From: Streptomyces acidiscabies
GTDB lineage: Bacteria > Actinomycetota > Actinomycetes > Streptomycetales > Streptomycetaceae
NCBI RefSeq assembly: GCF_020010905.1
Contig: NZ_JAGJBY010000001.1
Location: forward strand, 1,694,001-1,758,000
Direction of reading: 5' to 3'
Length of the DNA stretch: 64,000 nucleotides
Shown: one piece after another, positions 17,080-25,816 of the stretch
How positions within the stretch are numbered: position 1 is the stretch's first letter
How the letters are laid out: every line of letters begins with the position of its first letter
Notes under the pieces: model-generated
Database searches by the model: none
Told to the model about the DNA's origin: nothing
Seen by the model: the letters and a program-made list of their open reading frames with translations, nothing else
Position numbers and translations under genes: made by a program

Positions 17080-18015
17080 ATGACCAAGAAGACGCGCGTC
17101 CGTATCGCGCGTATAGCCGCCGGCTCGATCATGGCCGCCGGTGCGTCCCTGACGGTGGCCGGTATCGCCTCCGCCGACCCGAACGACCCGCCGCCGCCGG
17201 GCGACGACTGCACGATCGTGATCTGCCCGGACCCGACGACCGGCGGGACCTCGTCCACCGGTGGTTCGTCCACATCGGGCGGCTCCACCACGGGTGACCC
17301 CTCCACGACCGGTGGCTCCACCACGGGTGACCCGTCGTCGACCGGTGGTTCGTCCACGACGGGCGACCCCTCCACGACGGGCGGCTCGACCACCACGGGC
17401 GGCTCGTCCTCGACCAGTGGTTCGACCACGGGTGACCCCTCCACGACCGGTGGCTCCACCACCACCACGGCCGGTGGCCTGATCTCGATCGGCGGCACGT
17501 CCTCCAGCGGCGGTTCGTCCTCGACCGGTGGTTCGTCCACGACGGGCGACCCCTCCACGACGGGCGGCTCGACCACCACGGGCGGTTCGTCCACGACCGG
17601 CGGTTCCTCCTCCACGGGTGGCTCGTCGTCGACCGGCGGCTCCACCACGACGACCGGTGGCTCGTCCTCCACGGGTGGGTCCTCCACCACGGGCGGCTCG
17701 GGCTCGACCGGTACGAGCGGCTCCACCGGCACCAGCGGGTCCACCTCCGGCGGTCCCAGCACCGAGTCCACCGGAGGTACCGGCACCACCGGCGCCTCCA
17801 CCCAGGAAGAGGGCAGCTCCGCGCTGACCGACACCTCCTCCTCCGCCTCGTCCTCCTCCGAGGCCACCGCCCAGGGCGGCAACGAGGAGCTCGCCGAGAC
17901 CGGTGCCGGCCAGACCATGTTCCTGGTCATCGGCGCCGCGACGATGATCGTCGGCGGTGTCGGCTTCCGCGTCCTGCCGCGCCTCGTCGAGGGCCGTGGC
18001 GGCGCGGCTGCCTGA
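17080..18015 (+). CDS. sortase-anchored Ser/Thr/Gly-repeat cell-surface protein
   Basis: A 311-residue secreted protein. It has an N-terminal Sec signal (about 1-37, IMAAGASLTVAGIASA before DPNDPP), a long low-complexity stalk (about 50-250) of GGSST, GGSTT and TGDPS units, and a cell-wall sorting signal at the C-terminus: LAETG at 271-275, a hydrophobic stretch FLVIGAATMIVGGVGF and a basic tail. LAxTG is the motif recognised by class E sortases of Streptomyces, so the protein should be covalently linked to peptidoglycan. Apart from a short N-terminal segment with two Cys (DDCTIVICPDP) no folded domain is visible; it may be a spacer or adhesive stalk. An open frame of similar length on the opposite strand is a mirror of the repeats and is not believed. 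Confidence 0.85.
   Translation: MTKKTRVRIARIAAGSIMAAGASLTVAGIASADPNDPPPPGDDCTIVICPDPTTGGTSSTGGSSTSGGSTTGDPSTTGGSTTGDPSSTGGSSTTGDPSTTGGSTTTGGSSSTSGSTTGDPSTTGGSTTTTAGGLISIGGTSSSGGSSSTGGSSTTGDPSTTGGSTTTGGSSTTGGSSSTGGSSSTGGSTTTTGGSSSTGGSSTTGGSGSTGTSGSTGTSGSTSGGPSTESTGGTGTTGASTQEEGSSALTDTSSSASSSSEATAQGGNEELAETGAGQTMFLVIGAATMIVGGVGFRVLPRLVEGRGGAAA
17338..17585 (+). repeat. 65-bp perfect direct repeat inside the surface-protein stalk
   Basis: Positions 17338-17402 and 17521-17585 are identical over 65 bases and are 183 bases (61 codons) apart, in frame, within the wider GGS/T coding repeats. Recombination between the copies would shorten or lengthen the stalk by 61 residues without breaking the frame. 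Confidence 0.85.
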
Positions 18016-18047
18016 GCCAGGCGGCCGTACGTCCCGTAGCTGAAGAA

Positions 18048-18077
18048 AGAGGCCCGGAGCCGATGCTCCGGGCCTCT
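18048..18077. terminator. bidirectional terminator hairpin
   Basis: AGAGGCCCGGAGC (18048-18060) and GCTCCGGGCCTCT (18065-18077) form a perfect 13-pair stem with a CGAT loop. It separates the convergent surface-protein and zinc-ribbon genes and can serve both. Confidence 0.85.
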
Positions 18078-18096
18078 CTCGTGTCCTGGGGGCCCG

Positions 18097-18288
18097 CTAG
18101 GCGGTCTGGTGGGCCAGCAGGGCCACCGCCGCGATGAGGACGACGAGCGCGGCGATCAGGGCCGCGGGGCTCAGCGAGCCCAGCCAGTTCTCCTGCTGAA
18201 GCCGCTGGCGGTTCGCCCGGCACACCGGGCACCGTCCCTCGCTCACGGGCGCCGCGCAGTTAGCGCACACCAGCCGGTCGTACGTCAT
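18097..18288 (-). CDS. small zinc-ribbon membrane protein
   Basis: A 63-residue protein starting at ATG 18288 with GAGGGCGAGCG as ribosome site. Residues 7-22 hold two CxxC pairs (CANC and CPVC), a typical zinc ribbon. The C-terminal half is a single hydrophobic span (ALIAALVVLIAAVALLA). The open frame extends 65 codons further upstream but that part is Arg/Gly-rich and overlaps the region upstream of ftsE. It diverges from ftsE. Function unknown; a small conserved membrane protein at this site next to ftsEX could be linked to them, but nothing in the sequence shows it. Confidence 0.7.
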   Translation of the reverse strand: MTYDRLVCANCAAPVSEGRCPVCRANRQRLQQENWLGSLSPAALIAALVVLIAAVALLAHQTA

Positions 18289-18534
18289 GCGCTCGCCCTC
18301 CTTCGCACCGGTTCTGCTCTCCACAACGCTCCGGGAAACGGATACGTTCCCGCCTTCTACTGTGCCAGGTTCCCCCCGGACCCGCGCCGGATCGCCCAGG
18401 ACGAGGGCGGGCGCCCCTTCCCCGCCCGCGCGCAAATACACACAAGCCACACCCAACAGTGACGGCCGCCTGCGCCGCCTCACCCGCTTCGCGTATGGTC
18501 ACGCTCATCTACCCCCGGCGACCCGTGGTGCACC

Positions 18535-19224
18535 GTGATCCGATTCGACAACGTCTCCAAGGTCTACCCCAAGCAGACCCACCCTGCTCTCAGGGAGGTG
18601 TCCCTGGAGGTGGAGAAGGGCGAGTTCGTCTTCCTCGTCGGCTCCTCCGGCTCCGGGAAGTCGACCTTCCTGCGGCTGGTCCTGCGCGAGGAGCGGTGCA
18701 GCCACGGCCAGGTGCACGTCCTCGGCAAGGACCTCGCCCGGCTGTCCAACTGGAAGGTGCCGCAGATGCGCCGCCAGCTCGGGACGGTCTTCCAGGACTT
18801 CCGGCTGCTGCCGAACAAGACGGTCGCCGAGAACGTCGCCTTCGCGCAGGAGGTCATCGGCAAGTCGAAGGGCGAGATCCGCAAGTCGGTGCCCCAGGTC
18901 CTCGACCTGGTCGGGCTCGGCGGCAAGGAGGACCGGCGTCCCGGCGAGCTGTCCGGCGGTGAGCAGCAGCGCGTCGCCATCGCGCGCGCGTTCGTCAACC
19001 GCCCCAAGCTGCTGATCGCGGACGAGCCGACCGGCAACCTCGACCCGCAGACCTCCGTCGGCATCATGAAACTGCTCGACCGCATCAACCGGACGGGTAC
19101 GACGGTCATCATGGCGACGCACGACCAGAACATCGTCGACCAGATGCGCAAGCGCGTCATCGAGCTGGAGAAGGGCCGCCTCGTCCGCGACCAGGCCCGC
19201 GGCGTCTACGGCTACCAGCACTGA
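18535..19224 (+). CDS. ftsE: cell-division ABC transporter ATPase FtsE
   Basis: A 229-residue ABC ATPase with Walker [10 protein letters not shown] (36-44), signature [14 protein letters not shown] (139-152) and Walker [13 protein letters not shown] (159-170). The length and the tandem ftsX gene 35 bases downstream identify it as FtsE rather than a general exporter subunit. FtsEX sits at the membrane and couples ATP hydrolysis to activation of peptidoglycan hydrolases. The start is GTG at 18535 ([12 protein letters not shown]). Confidence 0.95.
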   Translation: MIRFDNVSKVYPKQTHPALREVSLEVEKGEFVFLVGSSGSGKSTFLRLVLREERCSHGQVHVLGKDLARLSNWKVPQMRRQLGTVFQDFRLLPNKTVAENVAFAQEVIGKSKGEIRKSVPQVLDLVGLGGKEDRRPGELSGGEQQRVAIARAFVNRPKLLIADEPTGNLDPQTSVGIMKLLDRINRTGTTVIMATHDQNIVDQMRKRVIELEKGRLVRDQARGVYGYQH

Positions 19225-19259
19225 CCGTCCCCAGGTCCCACGGAAAGGCTTGAAGCGCC

Positions 19260-20177
19260 ATGCGCGCCCAGTTCGTCCTCTCGGAGATCGGTGTAGGTCT
19301 CCGCCGCAACCTGACGATGACCTTCGCGGTCATCGTCTCCGTGGCCCTCTCGCTGGGTCTCTTCGGCGGCTCGCTGCTGATGAGCGACCAGGTCAGCACG
19401 ATGAAGGGCTACTGGTACGACAAGGTCAACGTCTCGATCTTCCTCTGCAACAAGAGCGATGCCGAGTCCGACCCCAACTGCGCCAAGGGCGCGGTGACCA
19501 CGGACCAGAAGCAGCAGATCAAGACCGACCTGGAGAAGATGTCGGTCGTCCAGACGGTGACGTACGAATCGCAGGACGAGGCGTACAAGCACTACAAGGA
19601 ACAGTTCGGCGACTCGCCGCTGGCCGCGTCCCTCACGCCGGACCAGATGCAGGAGTCGTACCGGATCAAGCTGAAGGACCCGGAGAAGTACCAGGTCATC
19701 GCGACGGCGTTCAACGGGCGCGACGGTGTGCAGTCCGTACAGGACCAGAAGGGGATTCTGGACAACCTCTTCGAGCTGCTGAACCTGCTGAACGGGGCGG
19801 CGCTCTGGGTGATGGCGCTGATGCTGCTCGTGGCGCTGATGCTGATCGTCAACACCGTGCGCGTCTCCGCCTTCAGCCGTCGGCGTGAGACGGGGATCAT
19901 GCGGCTGGTCGGCGCCTCCGGGTTCTACATCCAGGCGCCGTTCATCGCTGAGGCGGCCGTCGCCGGGTTCATCGGCGGGGTGCTCGCCTGTGTCGGTCTG
20001 ACGCTCGGCCGGTACTTCACGATCGACCACGGCATGGCTCTCGCACAGAAGATGAAACTCATCAACTTCATCGGCTGGGACGCCCTGTTGACGAAGCTTC
20101 CGCTGATCCTCGCGGCGAGTCTGCTGATGCCCGCCCTTGCCGCCTTCTTCGCGTTGCGCAAGTACCTGAAGGTGTGA
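19260..20177 (+). CDS. ftsX: cell-division ABC transporter permease FtsX
   Basis: A 305-residue membrane protein with the FtsX layout: an N-terminal cytoplasmic stretch, a first span at about 20-42, a large extracellular domain at about 45-175 that in the family recruits cell-wall hydrolases, then three spans in the C-terminal FtsX domain (ALWVMALMLLVALMLIVNTVRV followed by SRRRETGIMRLVGAS). The extracellular domain has two cysteines (CNKSDAESDPNC) that could form a disulfide. It starts with ATG at 19260 with GGAAAGG as ribosome site and is co-transcribed with ftsE. A terminator follows. Confidence 0.95.
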   Translation: MRAQFVLSEIGVGLRRNLTMTFAVIVSVALSLGLFGGSLLMSDQVSTMKGYWYDKVNVSIFLCNKSDAESDPNCAKGAVTTDQKQQIKTDLEKMSVVQTVTYESQDEAYKHYKEQFGDSPLAASLTPDQMQESYRIKLKDPEKYQVIATAFNGRDGVQSVQDQKGILDNLFELLNLLNGAALWVMALMLLVALMLIVNTVRVSAFSRRRETGIMRLVGASGFYIQAPFIAEAAVAGFIGGVLACVGLTLGRYFTIDHGMALAQKMKLINFIGWDALLTKLPLILAASLLMPALAAFFALRKYLKV

Positions 20178-20188
20178 CACATGCCAAG

Positions 20189-20223
20189 AGGGCCGTACGG
20201 ACAACTGCCCGTACGGCCCTTTC
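20189..20223 (+). terminator. rho-independent terminator after ftsX
   Basis: AGGGCCGTACGG (20189-20200) pairs perfectly with CCGTACGGCCCT (20209-20220) around an eight-base loop, followed by TTT. The candidate -10 box of the next gene lies only nine bases further on. Confidence 0.85.
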
Positions 20224-20244
20224 GCTTCCCCTAGACTCACGGCC

Positions 20245-21399
20245 ATGTCAGGCCCCGACCTGTTCTCGCAGCCCCGCCGCTTCGGCCGCGGGGCCGCCCT
20301 GACCTTGGTGTTCGCGAGCGTGCTGGTGGCGGGGGCCGCGACGGGATCGCTGCCCCAGGGGGGCGAGGAGGCGGGGGTGGCCCGGTCGGTCGGCCCCGAC
20401 GCGCGCGGGCAAGTGGCGAGGGCGGCGGCCGACGCGATGGCCGCGGGCAAGTCCCCCACGGAGGCCGCCGAGCGCGCGGTGAGCCGCAGCGGGGACCGCT
20501 GGGCGGCCGTCTACTCGGAGGGCGAGTTCGAGGAGTTCGAGCAGTCCCTCGACGGCGAGTACACCGGCGTCGGGCTGTGGGCGCGCCGCGAGTCCGACGG
20601 CGGGATCGCCGTCAGCAAGGTCAGCGGCGGCTCGCCCGCGCAGGCGGCCGGCATCCGCGCGGGCGACCGCCTCACGAGCGTCGACGGACGCGCCGTGGAC
20701 GGGCTGCCGGTCACCGACGTCCTGTCCCTGCTGCGCGGCGACGCGACCGACGCGCCCGCGGGTACGGCCGTACGGCTGGGGCTGTCGCGCGGCGCGCGCG
20801 CGTGGGGCGAGACGGTACGGCGCGCGACGCTCTCCACCGAACCGGTGGCCGTGCAGAAGATCGCCGGCGGGGGAACTCTTGTTCGAGTCTCCGCGTTCAC
20901 CAAGGGAGTGGGCGAGGCGGTACGGACCGCCGTGCGGGAGGCGTCGGGAGGCGTGGTGCTGGATCTGCGGGGGAACTCGGGCGGGCTGGTCACCGAGGCG
21001 GTCGGTGTCGCCTCGGTCTTCCTGGACGGCGGCCTGGTCGCGACGTACGACACGGACGGCACCGAGCACGCCCTGCACGCGGACGCGGGGGGCGACACCA
21101 CCAGACCCCTGGTCGCGCTCGTCGACGGCGGCACGATGAGCGCGGCCGAGCTGCTGACCGGGGCGCTCCAGGACCGGGGGCGCGCGGTCGTCGTCGGCAG
21201 CCGTACGTTCGGGAAGGGCTCGGTCCAGATGCCGACGCGGCTGCCGGACGGGTCGGTCGCGGAGCTGACGGTGGGGCACTACCGGACGCCGTCCGGGCAC
21301 GCGGTGGACGGGGTGGGGATCACCCCGGACCTTGAGGTGGAGGCTGGGGTGCTGGAGCGGGCGGAGCGGGTGCTGAGCGGGTCGGGGCGGACGCGGTAG
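20245..21399 (+). CDS. S41-family C-terminal processing peptidase
   Basis: A 384-residue exported serine protease. An N-terminal hydrophobic segment (about 16-33) is a signal or anchor. A PDZ domain spans about 105-180 ([28 protein letters not shown]) and the peptidase core follows. The catalytic dyad is Ser299 (DGGTMSAAE) with Lys324 (TFGKGSVQ), 25 residues apart as in the Tsp/Prc family. It would act outside the membrane on C-termini of secreted or membrane proteins. TAGACT at 20232-20237 lies seven bases before the ATG and no Shine-Dalgarno is visible, so the message is probably leaderless. Position after ftsEX and before smpB is as in S. coelicolor. Confidence 0.9.
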   Translation: MSGPDLFSQPRRFGRGAALTLVFASVLVAGAATGSLPQGGEEAGVARSVGPDARGQVARAAADAMAAGKSPTEAAERAVSRSGDRWAAVYSEGEFEEFEQSLDGEYTGVGLWARRESDGGIAVSKVSGGSPAQAAGIRAGDRLTSVDGRAVDGLPVTDVLSLLRGDATDAPAGTAVRLGLSRGARAWGETVRRATLSTEPVAVQKIAGGGTLVRVSAFTKGVGEAVRTAVREASGGVVLDLRGNSGGLVTEAVGVASVFLDGGLVATYDTDGTEHALHADAGGDTTRPLVALVDGGTMSAAELLTGALQDRGRAVVVGSRTFGKGSVQMPTRLPDGSVAELTVGHYRTPSGHAVDGVGITPDLEVEAGVLERAERVLSGSGRTR

Positions 21400-21449
21400 G
21401 GGAAACGGCTTTCCCTTCGGGGCCCGGCGGGTGCGAAAATGGCGGGACT

Positions 21450-22004
21450 ATGAGCAAGGGAATGTACGTACCGAAGGAGTCCCAGCCCAAACAGGGCGGC
21501 GGGGGCGGCAAGACGCGGGACGGCGAGAAGGGGGGCAAGAAGAAGATCGTCGCGCAGAACAAGAAGGCCCGGCATGACTACGCGATCGTCGACACCTTCG
21601 AGGCGGGACTCGTCCTCATGGGGACCGAGGTCAAGTCGCTGCGCGAGGGACGCACCTCGCTGGCCGACGGGTTCGTCCAGATCGACCGGGGCGAGGCGTG
21701 GCTGCACAACGCGCACATCCCGGAGTACCACCAGGGCAGCTGGACCAACCACTCCGCGCGCCGCAAGCGCAAGCTGCTCCTGCACCGCGAGGAGATCGAC
21801 AAGCTCGCGGCCAAGGCGGAGGAGACCGGCCACACGATCGTGCCGCTCGCCCTGTACTTCAGGGACGGCCGCGCGAAGGCCGAGATCGCGCTCGCGCGCG
21901 GCAAGAAGGAGTACGACAAGCGGCAGACCCTGCGCGAGAAGCAGGACCGGCGCGACACCGACCGCGCGATCGCGGCGGCGAAGCGGCGCCAGCGGGAAGG
22001 CTGA
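21450..22004 (+). CDS. smpB: SsrA-binding protein SmpB
   Basis: A 184-residue protein that binds tmRNA and brings it to stalled ribosomes. The conserved core starts at [15 protein letters not shown] and continues through [29 protein letters not shown] and [10 protein letters not shown] to the basic C-terminal tail. An N-terminal extension of about 30 residues rich in Gly and Lys ([19 protein letters not shown]) precedes the usual start, as in other Streptomyces. ATG at 21450 or the in-frame ATG at 21462 could be the start. Its RNA partner ssrA lies 103 bases downstream. Confidence 0.96.
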   Translation: MSKGMYVPKESQPKQGGGGGKTRDGEKGGKKKIVAQNKKARHDYAIVDTFEAGLVLMGTEVKSLREGRTSLADGFVQIDRGEAWLHNAHIPEYHQGSWTNHSARRKRKLLLHREEIDKLAAKAEETGHTIVPLALYFRDGRAKAEIALARGKKEYDKRQTLREKQDRRDTDRAIAAAKRRQREG

Positions 22005-22107
22005 CGAGCGGGAATACGGTGGCATCCGTACGCGTTGGTCACGTACGATGGCATCAACGCCGACTCCGGTCGGCGAGCACCCCCTCGGGGGTTTGAAAAA
22101 TCAACAT

Positions 22108-22495
22108 GGGGATGATCGGTTTCGACAGCGGTTGTCGAAGCAGGAGAAGCGTGTCGAGGAAGCGGCAATGATCTCGTTAACCATATGTCGCAAAAAATAA
22201 TCGCCACTAACAAGAGCGATTCCCGCGCCTTCGCCCTCGCTGCCTAATAAGCAGTGAGCGAAGGCCCTTAACGGGTGTCAGCCCGGGAGTGTTCCCGACC
22301 CGGACCCTGGCATAATCTAGGGGACTAAACCATTGAGCCCGGTCACGGGGTTCGATGGGAAATCAAACAGTGACTGGGCCCGTCGGCGACTTGTTCGCGT
22401 GATCACCGGGGCCGAGAAAATCACAGCGAACTGCACACGGAGAAGTCCTGATTCTGCACCGTTGGACGCGGGTTCGATTCCCGCCATCTCCACAT
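22108..22495 (+). ncRNA. ssrA: transfer-messenger RNA (tmRNA)
   Basis: The 5' end GGGGATGATCGG (22108 on) pairs with CATCTCC (22485-22491) to form the tRNA-like acceptor stem, and the T-arm GGTTCGATTCC lies at 22471-22481. CCA is not encoded. The tag reading frame starts at GCC 22203 and ends with tandem TAA TAA at 22245-22250. It encodes ATNKSDSRAFALAA, whose ALAA end is the standard protease signal. Pseudoknot-forming GC stems fill the rest. With SmpB it rescues stalled ribosomes and marks the nascent chains for degradation. Confidence 0.96.
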
Positions 22496-22503
22496 CCCAT
22501 GTG

Positions 22504-22550
22504 GCCACAGGCCCCGTCGCTTTCGAGCGGCGGGGCCTGTGGCTTTTCTT
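22504..22550. terminator. terminator after ssrA, also at the end of the lacI-type gene
   Basis: GCCACAGGCCCC (22504-22515) pairs perfectly with GGGGCCTGTGGC (22532-22543), followed by TTTTCTTTT. The stem also lies two bases past the stop of the convergent LacI-family gene and may serve both directions. Confidence 0.85.
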
Positions 22551-22551
22551 T

Positions 22552-23553
22552 TCACGCGTGCCGGGGCGCCGTACTCGCCCTCGGCGTGAGCGCCGCCGGC
22601 AGCAGCGTCGCCTCCGACACCGGCTCTCCCGCGAGCTTGTCCATCAGCAGCTCCACCGCCTGCGTGCCGACCTGACCGGACGGCAGGGCGACGGCGGTGA
22701 CCTGGAGGTGCTCCGCGAGGTCGGCGGGGCAGATCGCGATGACGGAGAGGTCGCCGGGGACGCTCAGCCCGAGCCGGCGGAACGCGTCGATGAGCGGTTC
22801 GAGCACCGCCTCGTTGTGGACGACGACCCCGGTCAACGCCGGTTGCTCGCGCAGCAGTTGCTCGGCGACCCGGCGGGCCGCGGCGGGGCTCGCCTCGCAG
22901 GGGCGCACGGCGGACTGGAGCCCGGCGCGGTGGGCGGCGGCGGTGAACCCCTGGACGACGCGCTGCGCGAACGCGGTCTGCCGGACGTACACCTCGGGCG
23001 GCGACCCCACCAGCGCGACGGTCCGGTGCCCGAGCCGGGCGAGATGCTCGACGCACGCCTCGCCCGCCGCCCGGAAGTCCAGGTCGATACAGGTGAGCCC
23101 CTGCGGGCTGAGCGGAAACCCGATCATCACCGTCGGCCGCTCCAGCGAACGCAGCAACGGCAGCCGGGGGTCGTGGAGTTGTACGTCCATGAGGATCAGC
23201 GCGTCCACCTGCGCGGTGTCCGCGACGCGCCGCAGCCCCTCCTCGCCCTCCTCCTGCGTCAGGAGCAGCACGTCGTGGTCGTACCGCCGCGCGGCCGTCA
23301 CCACCGACCCCACGAACTGCATGACGACGGGGACGTGCATCCCGGCGCGCAGGGGGACGACGAGGGCGAGCACGTTGGAGCGGCTGCTGGCCAGCGCGCG
23401 GGCACCGGCGTGCGGCCGGTAGCCGAGGTCGCGGATGGCGTCCTGGACCCGGCGCCGGGTCTGCTCGGAGATCGGCCGCTTGCCGCTCAGCGCGTACGAC
23501 ACCGTGCTCGGGGAGACCCCGGCCAGCCGCGCCACATCGGTGATCTTGACCAT
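22552..23553 (-). CDS. LacI-family transcriptional repressor of the alpha-xyloside operon
   Basis: A 333-residue regulator. The N-terminal helix-turn-helix reads MVKITDVARLAGVSPSTVSYALSG with the family hinge helix LASSRSNVLALVVP near residue 55-70, followed by a periplasmic-binding-protein-like ligand domain to the end. The ATG at 23553 overlaps the stop of the GH31 gene by one base (TGATG), so it is the last gene of that operon. It most likely represses its own operon from the palindromic operators at 28889-28926 and releases them on binding the imported sugar (inference from position and operator type). Confidence 0.9.
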   Translation of the reverse strand: MVKITDVARLAGVSPSTVSYALSGKRPISEQTRRRVQDAIRDLGYRPHAGARALASSRSNVLALVVPLRAGMHVPVVMQFVGSVVTAARRYDHDVLLLTQEEGEEGLRRVADTAQVDALILMDVQLHDPRLPLLRSLERPTVMIGFPLSPQGLTCIDLDFRAAGEACVEHLARLGHRTVALVGSPPEVYVRQTAFAQRVVQGFTAAAHRAGLQSAVRPCEASPAAARRVAEQLLREQPALTGVVVHNEAVLEPLIDAFRRLGLSVPGDLSVIAICPADLAEHLQVTAVALPSGQVGTQAVELLMDKLAGEPVSEATLLPAALTPRASTAPRHA

Positions 23554-25805
23554 CAGCCCAGCTCCACCGTCAGGAAGCCGCATCCGGCCTCAGCCCGCGC
23601 CACCCGGTCCCCGGCGGCGAGCGACCAGGGCGCCACCGGATCGCTGGAGGACGCCCGCAGCGTGTTCCCCTCCCGTACGACGGTGAAGCTCACCTCCCCC
23701 GCGCGCACCGTGACCTGGGCGCCCCGCTCCAGGCCGTACGTCCGCAGGGTGACCCCGTCGGCGTACGAATAGTCGGGCCGGTCGGCGTGCGCGCCCACCG
23801 GGATCACCGCGCCGGGCCGCACCAGCAGCGGGACGCTCAGGAACCCGTGCGTCTCGCGCACCCAGCGCGGGCCGGTGACGGTGCGGCCGGTGAAGAAGTC
23901 GGTCCAGTCGCCCTCGGGGACGTAATACCGCACGTCTCCCTCGTCGTTGAAGACCGGCGCCACCAACAGGTCGCCGCCCAGCATGTACTGGCGTTCCAGA
24001 TGCGCGCACCCGGGGTCGTCCGGGAACTCCAGGACCATCGCGCGCATCACCGGCACCCCTTCCTCGTGCGCGGTGCGCGCCGCCTCGTACAGGTACGGCA
24101 TGAGCCGCAGCTTCAGCCGCGTGAACAGCCGTAGGACGTCGACGGATTCGTCGTCGAAGAGCCACGGCACCCGGTACGAGGAGCTGCCGTGCAGGCGGCT
24201 GTGGGACGACAACAGGCCGAAGGCGAGCCAGCGTTTGAACAGGGCCGGGGTCGGGGTGCCCTCGAAGCCGCCGATGTCGTGGCTCCAGTAGCCGAACCCG
24301 GACAGGCCGAGCGAGAGGCCGCCGCGCAGCGACTCGGCCATCGCCTCGTACGTCGACTCGCAGTCGCCACCCCAGTGAACGGGGTACTTCTGGCTGCCTG
24401 TTGTGGCCGAGCGGGCGAAGAGGACCGCCTCGCCCTCGCCGCGGTGCTTGCGCAGGACGTCGAAGACGGTGCGGTTGTAGAGGTACGTGTAGTAGTTGTG
24501 CATGCGCTCCGGGTCGGAGCCGTCGGACCAGGCCACGTCCGTCGGGACGCGCTCGCCGAAGTCGGTCTTGAAGCAGTCGACGCCCTGGTCGAGGAGCTTC
24601 TCCAGCTTCGACGCGTACCAGTCGCGGGCGGCCGGATCGGTGAAGTCGACCAGGGCCATGCCGGGTTGCCACAGATCCCACTGCCAGACGCTGCCGTCCG
24701 GCCGCTTCAGGAGGTGGCCCAGCTCCTTGCCCTCCGCGAACAGCGGGGAGCGCTGGGCGATGTAGGGGTTGATCCATACGCAGACGTGCAGCCCCTTCGC
24801 CTTCAGCCGGGCCAGCATGCCCTCCGGGTCGGGGAAGACGCGCGGGTCCCACTCGAAGTCGCACCAGTTCAGCTCGCGCATCCAGAAGCAGTCGAAGTGG
24901 AAGACGGACAACGGGAGTTCGCGTGCCCGCATGCCCTCGATGAACGAGGTGACCGTCTCCTCGTCGTACGAGGTGGTGAACGACGTCGACAGCCACAGCC
25001 CGAACGACCAGGCCGGCGGGAGCGCGGGGCGGCCGGTGAGGGCGGTGTACTTGCGCAGGATGTCCTTCGGGGTGGGGCCGTGGATGACGTAGTACGTCAA
25101 CTCCTGGGCCTCGACGCTGAACTGGACCCGGGAGACCGCCTCGGAGCCGACCTCGAAGGACACCTTGCCCGGGTGGTCGACGAAGACGCCGTACCCGGCG
25201 TCGGTGAGGTAGAACGGCGTGTTCTTGTACGCCTGTTCGGTGGCCGTGCCGCCGTCGGCGTTCCAGATGTCCACCACCTGGCCGTTCTTGACGACCGGGC
25301 CGAACCGTTCGCCGAGTCCGTACACCGATGTCCCTACGCCCAGGGCGAGTTGCTCGCGCAGGTAGTGGGCCTCGGTGCGGGTGTCGCGCATGATGCCCAT
25401 GCCCTTGGGGCCGCTGGAGGTGAGCGAGCGGCCGTCGGCGCGGAAGTCCAGGTGCCAGGGGCCGCTGCGGGTGACCTTCAGGGACAGGGCGCCGGAGGTG
25501 AGGGTCGCGTGGTCCTCCTCGTAGGACAGCTGAGGGGTGAACTCCTCGGCGGTCAGGTCGAATTGGGGCGAGGGCGGGCGGTCGCCCCGGAAGTGGGCGA
25601 AGGTGACGCCGATGACATCGGGCATCGGGGTGTGCGCGCTGATCGTCACGACCGGTCCCTTCAGCAGGTCGCCGCGGTGGCGGATGGGCCGGGTCGGCGC
25701 GTGGATCTCCAGCGTGCCGTCCGACGCGGCGACGTCGAGCACCTCGGCGGGGTGGGCCGCGGTGATCCCGTCGCGCAGCAGCCAGTAACCATCGGTGAAC
25801 TTCAC
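23553..25805 (-). CDS. GH31 alpha-glycosidase, probable alpha-xylosidase
   Basis: A 750-residue cytoplasmic enzyme with no signal peptide. The GH31 core shows the nucleophile Asp415 in CFKTDFGE and the acid/base Asp481 in HWGGDCESTYEAM; both positions are within one residue of those in E. coli YicI (Asp416 and Asp482), and overall length is also similar, which favours alpha-xylosidase over alpha-glucosidase. The N-terminal beta-sandwich includes GLGERFGPVVKNGQ and the C-terminal part ends in beta domains. The start is GTG 25805 (VKFTDGYWLL) with GGAGG upstream. It sits 11 bases after a permease gene in an uptake operon, so it probably removes xylose from imported xyloglucan fragments such as isoprimeverose. 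Confidence 0.85.
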   Translation of the reverse strand: MKFTDGYWLLRDGITAAHPAEVLDVAASDGTLEIHAPTRPIRHRGDLLKGPVVTISAHTPMPDVIGVTFAHFRGDRPPSPQFDLTAEEFTPQLSYEEDHATLTSGALSLKVTRSGPWHLDFRADGRSLTSSGPKGMGIMRDTRTEAHYLREQLALGVGTSVYGLGERFGPVVKNGQVVDIWNADGGTATEQAYKNTPFYLTDAGYGVFVDHPGKVSFEVGSEAVSRVQFSVEAQELTYYVIHGPTPKDILRKYTALTGRPALPPAWSFGLWLSTSFTTSYDEETVTSFIEGMRARELPLSVFHFDCFWMRELNWCDFEWDPRVFPDPEGMLARLKAKGLHVCVWINPYIAQRSPLFAEGKELGHLLKRPDGSVWQWDLWQPGMALVDFTDPAARDWYASKLEKLLDQGVDCFKTDFGERVPTDVAWSDGSDPERMHNYYTYLYNRTVFDVLRKHRGEGEAVLFARSATTGSQKYPVHWGGDCESTYEAMAESLRGGLSLGLSGFGYWSHDIGGFEGTPTPALFKRWLAFGLLSSHSRLHGSSSYRVPWLFDDESVDVLRLFTRLKLRLMPYLYEAARTAHEEGVPVMRAMVLEFPDDPGCAHLERQYMLGGDLLVAPVFNDEGDVRYYVPEGDWTDFFTGRTVTGPRWVRETHGFLSVPLLVRPGAVIPVGAHADRPDYSYADGVTLRTYGLERGAQVTVRAGEVSFTVVREGNTLRASSSDPVAPWSLAAGDRVARAEAGCGFLTVELG

Positions 25806-25816
25806 GTGGAGGCCCC

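Noticed and set aside
16854..17930. 358-codon open frame on the minus strand with VEPPV-type repeats
   Set aside because: It is the complement of the GGS/T stalk repeats of the sortase-anchored protein, which has a signal peptide and LAETG signal on the plus strand.
22460..22500. Phage or ICE attachment site in the 3' end of ssrA
   Set aside because: No second copy of the 3' segment and no integrase gene was seen in the window.
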